64,000 nt of DNA from Alopecurus myosuroides (lineage: Eukaryota > Streptophyta > Magnoliopsida > Poales > Poaceae). Location: assembly GCA_028641055.1 (NCBI GenBank), contig CM054057.1, positions 724,557,931 through 724,621,930 on the forward strand, in the 5' to 3' direction. The notes below the pieces were generated by a model. It was given only the letters and a program-made list of their open reading frames with translations, made no database searches and was not told the DNA's origin. How positions within the stretch are numbered: position 1 is the stretch's first letter; the number at the start of each line of letters is the position of its first letter. A program made the position numbers and the translations under genes. This document shows positions 58,901 through 64,000 of the stretch, in pieces.

Positions 58901-59111
58901 CAATGAAGCAGATTACCTCATTGCCGGCAGGAGTGGGCCGGGTTTCGTCGCCTGGTGCCCTCCAGTGTATATCCTTCTGAGAGGGGAGGATTCCTAGTTC
59001 GGCCATCCCGTCCAGCTTGGCCTTTGTCGCTGTAGACCGACCCCAGTTTGCCGATATGGTTTGGGTAACCTTTGCCGGGGCCGACTGTTTCCCTTGCCTC
59101 TTCGGAGCCAT
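55901..59111 (-). CDS. Intact six-exon antisense gene of Tat retrotransposon (about 907 aa)
   Basis: Exons on the - strand: 59111-58182 (930 nt), 58099-58015 (85), 57924-57480 (445), 57384-56979 (406), 56855-56654 (202) and 56556-55901 (656). All introns are GT-AG and phases agree; the sum is 2724 nt, 907 codons plus stop. The start is the ATG of MAPKRQGKQSAP. Exon 1 holds the conserved region TISANWGRSTATKAKL, HVTRGFRPPGHPFFREIL, FIVLSESYLCVPPSLALF and SCRESGDGALLTCGGVSIQRRK. I take this as the 'putative gypsy type transposon' domain (PF04195). Exons 2-4 are acidic, Ser/Pro-rich and likely disordered, with a KRKARG basic patch. Exon 5 is a Lys/Arg/Glu coiled coil, and exon 6 is a globular region with a Glu/Lys/Ala tail. 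No catalytic motif seen. Antisense accessory ORFs are known in grass Tat elements (Grande 'gene23'); function unknown. Confidence 0.88.
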
Positions 59112-59864
59112 AGGGTTAACCTGCAGAGTGCAAGAAAAAGAGGTACAGGAAATGAGACTCGGAAACATTGGATTATCCGAGTTTGGAATATTAGGACAGC
59201 ATGAAGACTAAGAAATATCCGGGTAACGCATTACGGAGCAAAGGATTGCAAGGTGTCCGGGTGTTAAGTGCGGTTGTGGAAATTGCTAGTTACTTACGTA
59301 TTGAGGCGAGTCTGGGGTGCACGGATGGTTGCCCATGCCTCTACTGCGGGCAAAGTAACTGGAAAAGGAGGATTTTTCGGGTGTTAATAACATGCGCGGA
59401 AATTTGGATGAAATGGATCTGGATTGGAAAAACTGCGGGCGATTCTATGGAGAAATTAATGGTTAATGATGATGGGAGAGTGGTGTGTGACCGCCGATCA
59501 AGCTATTGGAGGAGTTAACAAGCATCTAAGCAATCTAATCCGGCGCGGCGAGAAAAGCTGCCCAAGGGTTGACCTAGATCCAATCGGGGGTAAATCGAGA
59601 AATTGCGAGGTGGAATTGATGGGTACAAAGAACTTACCGAAGGGATTGGAGTAGCACGTGGCAGCGGCGGACAGCGCAGTCTAAACGTCCCTTCGGCGGA
59701 GCTCAGCGGCGGCGCGGGGCGGCTTGGAGATGAACGTGGCCGGTTGCGGCTTGGCTCCGGCAGGAGGCGTGAGGTTTTCGCGGTGGAGTTGCGCAATCGC
59801 GAGAGATGAGGAAAGGGAAGGAGCTGGAATGGACCGTTGGAGGGTTAGTTTATCTCCTGGGTAC

Positions 59865-59873
59865 CTATTTATA
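59865..59873 (-). promoter_or_regulatory. TATA box of antisense gene, copy 1
   Basis: TATAAATAG on the - strand, about 755 bp upstream of the antisense ATG. The identical 9-mer occurs in copy 2. The distance to the ATG suggests a long leader or a 5' UTR intron. An internal promoter separate from the LTR is inferred. Confidence 0.6.
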
Positions 59874-60252
59874 AGGTGCAGGCAGATAAGATTTAGTCCA
59901 ACGGGAGGGAGCCGGAAATTTCGGGGTAACGGATACCTGCCTGGATTTGGTGAGATATGCTTTAAAGTGCTGGACGAGACATTCGGACGGGGATAAGGAG
60001 GAGATCTTTTCCGCGATATCAGGATCAGTTATCGAGTGAAGTTAGCCGAATCTTTGACATTCTTATCAGGGAGTTGACCCGGGAAAAGTAAAGAAGGGTC
60101 TAGAGAAAGCCGGGTTACTGTATGGCCACCATGGAGTTAGGCCTAGCTATTTATCAAAGCATTTTAACCCGGCCTCCATACACTTGTGCGTTTTATATTT
60201 CTGCAGGGAATAGCCAGCGCTTCGAGGATGAATCCATGGAGCCCTAGCTATT

Positions 60253-60263
60253 CTGGGGACTAC
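60253..60263 (+). other. Polypurine tract of Tat copy 1
   Basis: 'ctggggactac' directly abuts the 3' LTR. The tract 'agctatt.tggggactac' is shared with copy 2, where it lies inverted at 40005-40024. Confidence 0.7.
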
Positions 60264-60716
60264 TGATGGGGGGATAATAACCCGGTAGGCCAACTCCAAG
60301 GTGTAATCCGGCCCAAAGGACGCTGCGCAAGATCCGGCTAAGGATAAGGAAACTTCTTGAAAGCCCATAGTTTGTAGGCCTCGTAACCCGGATTGTGGGT
60401 TGCGGTAAGGAAAGCTAGAGTTTGTATGCCGTGTCCTGGTAGGATCCAGGATGCGCGTTGGAGGGCAGGTCAGGGGGGTACGGGTGCTTTATAAACCGAC
60501 CCCAGGTCTAGTTTGCAGAGATTCAAGTCATAGTTGCATCACCAATTATCGAGTATCCAGCATAGTTCATATTCGAGATCCGGCGAGTTGCTTTCCGGTT
60601 CTCAGATCGCTTTTTGCCATGTCTTCCTTTGAGCTAAACCCTCTCCCAAATACCTGTGTCGACTTGCCCCAAGATCAGTTACCCCAGGTAACATCTGCCG
60701 TGATTATCCCACGACA
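60264..60716 (+). repeat. 3' LTR of Tat copy 1
   Basis: 453 bp, TGATGGGG to CACGACA, with its own TATAAA at 60490-60495. It is followed by cccgg (60717-60721) and the CACTA sequence. Read-through or LTR-driven transcription would enter the accessory gene at 60800 in the sense direction. Confidence 0.95.
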
Positions 60717-60727
60717 CCCGGGTCCTT

Positions 60728-60733
60728 TATAAA
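60728..60733 (+). promoter_or_regulatory. TATA box of CACTA accessory gene
   Basis: ctttataaaggg lies 67 bp upstream of the ATG, with a C-rich leader and a good plant start context (gccaccATGtc). The gypsy insertion point (60716/60717) is only 11 bp upstream, so any upstream promoter elements are now 10.6 kb away. Confidence 0.72.
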
Positions 60734-60799
60734 GGGCCCCCGCCGCCCGTACAGCCCATCCACCCCGGCCGCGCCCCAGGCAAAGCAACCCTAGCCACC

Positions 60800-61848
60800 A
60801 TGTCCCGCTGGTTCTCGAGCGGCAAGCGCCCCCGGAACGACCACGAGGCCGGGTCCTCGAGCGGCGCGCGCTCCGCCGTTCCACCGCCGCCGGCGGAGGC
60901 CTTCAGCTTCGGCCCGGGAGGCATCCGCATCGGCGGCCAGCCGCGCGTCGCCGCTCCGCCTCCGGCGTCACGCGCGTCGCCCCGCGGCGCGCCCAAGGGC
61001 AAGCGCTTCCGCCGGTATGTCCGGAAGGAGGAGGCGGAGTGGCATTGGGAGCGCCGCACGCCGGTGTTCTGGCCGAACGTCCGCCTCCCGGAGGGCTGGC
61101 ACCTCAACCCCCAGAGGATCCCCGTGCCGCTGGACCCGTCCAGCAGAGAGGCCCTGGGCAAGGAGATCGACCGCCGGCGCCGTCTCCTGCCGGCCCGCCT
61201 CCTCAGGGACCGCGCGTACGCGCGGAGCTCCCCCTACTGGGCCACCTGGCTCCAGCAGGAGCACGAGCAGCGCCGCCGCTCCTACATCCCCACAGCCGAG
61301 GAGGTGAGCACCGAGGACTACCCCGCGCCACCGCCGGGGAGGGAGCCGGAGCTTTGGCTCCTGGTGGACGACGCCGACGCCCACGTCGACGAGGACGACG
61401 ACGACGACCAGGAGCTCCGGGACAACATGGAGGAGGCCTTAAAGGCCTCCCGCCGCTCCCTCGTTGAGGACGAGGTCAAGCGGTGGGAGGCGGTCCTGGC
61501 CGCCGCTGCCGCCGACGCCAACGCCATGCCGCCCCCGCCCCCTTCGGCGCCTGCCCCTTGGTGGCAGGTGATGAACGCCGAGCTGGAGGCGTCCGAGGAC
61601 CAGCCGCCGCCGCAGCCGCTCCCCCCGGCCTGGAGTACGGGATGAGATGGGCCTGGACCGACGGCGTATGGTCGCCGGAGGAGGAGGAGCTGCCCCCGCC
61701 ACCGTCGCCGCCGCAGGAGGTGCTGCCGCCACCACCGCCGTACGCGCCCCCGATGCCTCCGCAGCCCCCGGCGGGCCTGCCCCAGCCGCCTGCCCACCTG
61801 TGGCAGCCACCCCCCTACCACTGCATCTCCTCCGACGAGGAGGAGTAG
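60800..61848 (+). pseudogene. CACTA-associated accessory gene, frameshifted near its 3' end
   Basis: The ATG at 60800 opens 281 codons (MSRWFSSGKRPRND…). An Arg/Ser/Pro-rich N-terminus is followed by a tryptophan-rich core (EAEWHWERRTPVFWPNVRLP, EGWHLNPQRIPVP), then LLRDRAYARSSPYWATWLQQEHEQRR. An acidic run (about 195-210) leads into MEEALKASRRS, which resembles a ubiquitin-interacting motif. Pro-rich sequence follows. The frame stops at 61645, but a neighbouring frame continues with MRWAWTDGVWSPEEEE, more Pro-rich repeats and a C-terminus CISSDEEE ending at 61848, so a frameshift lies near 61625-61640. I recall related proteins linked to Triticeae CACTA elements; none has a known function. 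No transposase motif. Confidence 0.68.
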
Positions 61849-61897
61849 ATCGGCGCCGGTGCGCCCCCCCTAGGCTAAGCTACCCAACCCCCAAGAA

Positions 61898-61983
61898 ACG
61901 GCCGGCCGCCTGTGGCCGCGCCGCCCCCCCCCTATATGTAAGCACGGCCGGCCGCCTGTGGCCGCGCCGCCCCCCTATGTAAG
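61898..61983. repeat. Short GC-rich tandem duplication
   Basis: Two adjacent copies (61898-61943 and 61944-61983) of a unit with ggccggcc, 'gcctgtggccgcgccgcc' and 'ctatatgtaag', differing in the C-run length and in 'atat'. It lies just after the accessory gene stop. Confidence 0.75.
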
Positions 61984-62110
61984 GCACGGCCCCAGCGCCG
62001 TCGCGGGATCTTCCTACTCGTTCCCGCCGCCGGCAGGGCTTCACCAAGCCATGTCCGTTGTCCTGGGTGGTCGCTCGGCCTGGAGAGAGGGCCGAGATAT
62101 TTATACAACC

Positions 62111-62190
62111 GGGCCTCTAGTCCCGGCCCGTGCCACCAACCGGGACTAGAGCCCGTTTGGTCCCGGTTGGTACCACGGGCCGGGACCAAA
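62111..62190. repeat. Nested inverted repeats with tcccgg arms (CACTA subterminal type)
   Basis: GGGCCTCTAGTCCCGG (62111-62126) pairs with CCGGGACTAGAGCCC (62140-62154), and TTTGGTCCCGG (62157-62167) pairs with CCGGGACCAAA (62180-62190). A longer pairing of the central arms is also possible. The motif is the same class as the repeats at the CACTA left end, though here it lies internally. It could be a source of hairpin RNA. Confidence 0.72.
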
Positions 62191-62937
62191 AACATATTTC
62201 GAATTTTGGGGGTGGCACCCTGCGCGCCCAAAAGTTTTTAGCACCAAAATTTGAAAATTGTTAAGTTTGCACATTAACAACTTCTATATACTTTCGAATT
62301 TTATCAAAATTCCAACATGAAATTTTTTGAAAATTGTTAAGTTTGCATAACTAATTTAAATCCATTTTTCGTTTAACTAAATAATTTTTCTAACTATTGA
62401 AACTATTAATTATTTTACCATTTGTATATAATTTGAATATAAAAATGTTACAATTTTTGTTTTCTCTCGTGATCTTCCGAGTTAGTCCAGAGCATACAAG
62501 GCATCCCGGGTGATTTATATAAAGTTCGACAAAGCGAGTTGTACCTTATTGACACGGTGAATTTGAGATCTTTGTCTACAACAGAAAAACCATAGTTTTC
62601 CTTCGAAGGTTTACTCTGCGCATCCACACATATTTTCCCTTTATCCCGACCCCCGCTTGAAAACATAGTAACTTCCGTGTACGCGGCAAGACTCAGCGGG
62701 AGCATCAGACTTAAAGCAGAGACGGGCGGTCGGGCGGGGGAGACCGCGCTGTTGCTGTCGCGCTTTCCTCTCCTCTGCTCGTCCGCCGTCGCCGTCGCGC
62801 TCCCCTTCGCCTTCAACATTTGGGATCTTCGTTGTTCAGTTAGACGTTTCTCCTCCAAAAATTTATCATATCTGTTAAAGAAGTACCGAAGATCTATTTC
62901 TGTTTTAAGGATATCTGTCAGGATGGTATCCCTGCTA
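62191..62937. mobile_element. CACTA internal region without recognised coding content
   Basis: AT-rich to about 62480, then mixed composition. The - strand frame 62448-62858 has no recognisable domain and is not claimed as a gene. This is where the C-terminal part of a TNP2 transposase would be expected, but it is not found. Confidence 0.5.
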
Positions 62938-64000
62938 TCACCTCGAAGTGTGCCTGCAATATCTGCGCAGAATCACAATGGGTACTCGAACATTTTCCGG
63001 TAGAAGCCCCCTCAATGCAATCGGAAGCAACTGCGTCATAATCACGTGGCAGTCATGAGACTTCAAGTTTTGGAATTTTTTCTCTGCCATGTTTATTATC
63101 CCCTTTATATTCGACGAGAAGCCAGACGGAACCTTGATACTGTAAAGGACTTCAAAGAATATTTCCTTCTCTGCTTTAGTAAGAGCGTAGCTGCTTAAGT
63201 AATGGCGCCTATCTGTGTGCTTGTTGCTTGGGTCTTTCATACGTTGCTGGTCCTCCCGTGCTTCTGGCGTATCTTTGGACTTCTCATACACGCCCAGGAA
63301 GCATAGCAGATTGACATAAAGATTCTTTGTCGCGTGCATCACGTCGATCGAAGACCGGACCTCTAAAACTTTCCAATAGGGTAGCTCACAAAATATAGAT
63401 TTCTTCTTCCACATGGGTGCGCGCTTATCAGGGCCGTACGGAACTGTTTGGCTGCCAGCAGCCTTACCAAAGATTACTTCTAGGTCCTTGACCATATCGA
63501 ATATATCATTACCACTACGCAGCTCAGGCTTCTTCCAGTTATTTGCCTCACCTCTGAAATGCTTCCCTCCTTTCTTTCTTACGGGATGCTTGATCGGAAG
63601 AAATCTACGATGCCCCGGGTATACAACCTTTTTACATTTATCCAAAAAAACACTGTCAGTATTATCTAAACAGTGTGTGCATGCATTGTATCCCTTGTTT
63701 GTATGTCCGGAAATGTTACTAAGAGCAGGACAATCATTGATGGTTACGAAAAGCAACGCCCGTAGGTCAAATGACTTTTGTTCGTTCTCATCCCACACAC
63801 GTACACCTGGTTTGCCCCACAATTGTAAGAGTTCTTCCACTAATGGCCTTAGATACACATCAATGTCGTTGCTAGGCTACCTCGGGCCTTGGATGAGAAC
63901 TGGCATCATAATGAACTTGCGCTTCATGCACAACCAAGGAGGAAGGTTGTACATACATAGAGTTACAGGCCAAGTGCTATGACTGGAGCTCTGCTCCCCA
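62938..64000 (-). pseudogene. CACTA TNP2-type transposase, partial
   Basis: The - strand frame enters from the right edge with WPVTLCMYNLPPWLCMKRK, continues after a TAG (63877-63879) as DIDVYLRPLVEELLQLW, then LRALLFVTINDCPALSNISGHTNKGYNACTHC, KKSIFCELPYWKVLEVRSSIDVMH and KSHDCHVIMTQLLPIALRG. These are signature blocks of the Transposase_21 (PF02992) family of En/Spm elements, including the Cys/His cluster YNACTHC and the DVMH segment. Similarity ends soon after LLPENVRVPIV near 62990, so the downstream region (DUF4218 and beyond) is missing. One nonsense codon and the truncation make an active product unlikely. The N-terminus lies outside the window. Confidence 0.87.

Larger units (their letters stand above)
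50122..60716 (+). mobile_element. Complete Tat-lineage gypsy retrotransposon (copy 1), 10.6 kb
   Basis: LTRs of 453 bp each (50122-50574 and 60264-60716) run from TGATGGGGGG to CACGACA, with a perfect cccgg duplication (50117-50121 and 60717-60721). Order: LTR, primer site, protease-RT-RNase H-second RNase H-integrase on the + strand, spacer, then a six-exon gene on the - strand, polypurine tract, LTR. There is no gag domain. The LTRs differ at about five positions, so insertion is recent. It sits inside the CACTA element, 11 bp upstream of the TATA box of the accessory gene. Confidence 0.96.
49053..64000 (-). mobile_element. CACTA (En/Spm) transposon, left end to window edge
   Basis: It begins CACTAGTGGAAAC at 49053 after a possible 3-bp target 'ata'. 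Subterminal inverted 'tcccggtt/aaccggga' repeats follow (49085-49250). A TNP2-type transposase runs on the - strand to the right edge, so the left end is the 3' end relative to the transposase. Without the nested MITE and gypsy element, about 4 kb of the CACTA are visible. An accessory gene lies on the + strand. The right terminus is outside the window. Confidence 0.85.

Noticed and set aside
61318..61821. - strand Arg/Gly/Ser-rich frame opposite the accessory gene
   Set aside because: It is the complement of a Pro/Ala-rich GC-biased gene; the + strand frame has the TATA box, start context and family-like motifs.
62448..62858. - strand 136-codon frame downstream of the CACTA transposase
   Set aside because: No transposase motif, and I could not connect it to TNP2 by a convincing splice. 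Left unannotated, though it could be a rearranged tail.

Overview
The window is repeat-dense plant nuclear DNA, almost certainly from a large-genome pooid grass (Triticeae or a close relative such as oat). I base this on the nested LTR retrotransposons with grass-type termini, a CACTA transposon whose ends carry 'tcccggtt' repeats, LINE fragments and two Tat-lineage gypsy elements. I see no ordinary host gene, no tRNA or rRNA gene and no prokaryotic feature. There is one 100-N assembly gap (47705-47804).

Layout, left half (1-38.3 kb). A plant LINE reverse transcriptase on the + strand is scattered over about 36 kb in four pieces (1987-2174, 21464-22045, 31916-32393, 38256-~38345). Separating them are: (i) a young 19.3-kb element with 5.1-kb LTRs (2175-21458, TSD gttaa), which itself contains a related 7.7-kb gag-only element (7361-15109, TSD tttgg); (ii) a decayed Athila-type gypsy element on the - strand (22046-31910, TSD gaggg); (iii) a 5.9-kb solo LTR on the - strand (32394-38250, TSD attgg). 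An LTR remnant of the same family as the solo LTR (388-1986) bounds the LINE on the left, and further LTR remnants lie at 1-387 and ~38346-39556.

Middle (39.5-49 kb). The 3' half of a - strand Tat-lineage gypsy element (39562-47704) carries a decayed antisense gene on the + strand. Intron 4 of that gene has received a coding-less LTR element (42969-46245, TSD gtccc). After the gap comes the 3' end of another LINE on the - strand (47805-49052), with a near-identical 335-bp tandem duplication.

Right (49-64 kb). A CACTA DNA transposon starts at 49053 and runs off the window. It holds a TNP2-type transposase on the - strand and an accessory gene on the + strand. Inside it are a 0.4-kb Mutator-like MITE (49714-50102) and a complete 10.6-kb Tat-lineage gypsy element (50122-60716, TSD cccgg, 453-bp LTRs). 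That gypsy element has no recognisable gag, an altered reverse-transcriptase active site (YAND) and a frameshift in pol. Its antisense gene, however, is intact: six exons at 59111-55901 with five GT-AG introns encode about 907 residues. The degraded copy at 40.8-47.3 kb keeps all five intron positions, one exon of identical length and two exons differing only by whole codons. This constrained antisense gene is the most interesting object in the window.

Relative ages from hand-compared LTR pairs agree with the nesting: about 0.2% for the inner element, 0.4% for its host element and 1.1% for the intact Tat element. These are eye counts, not alignments.
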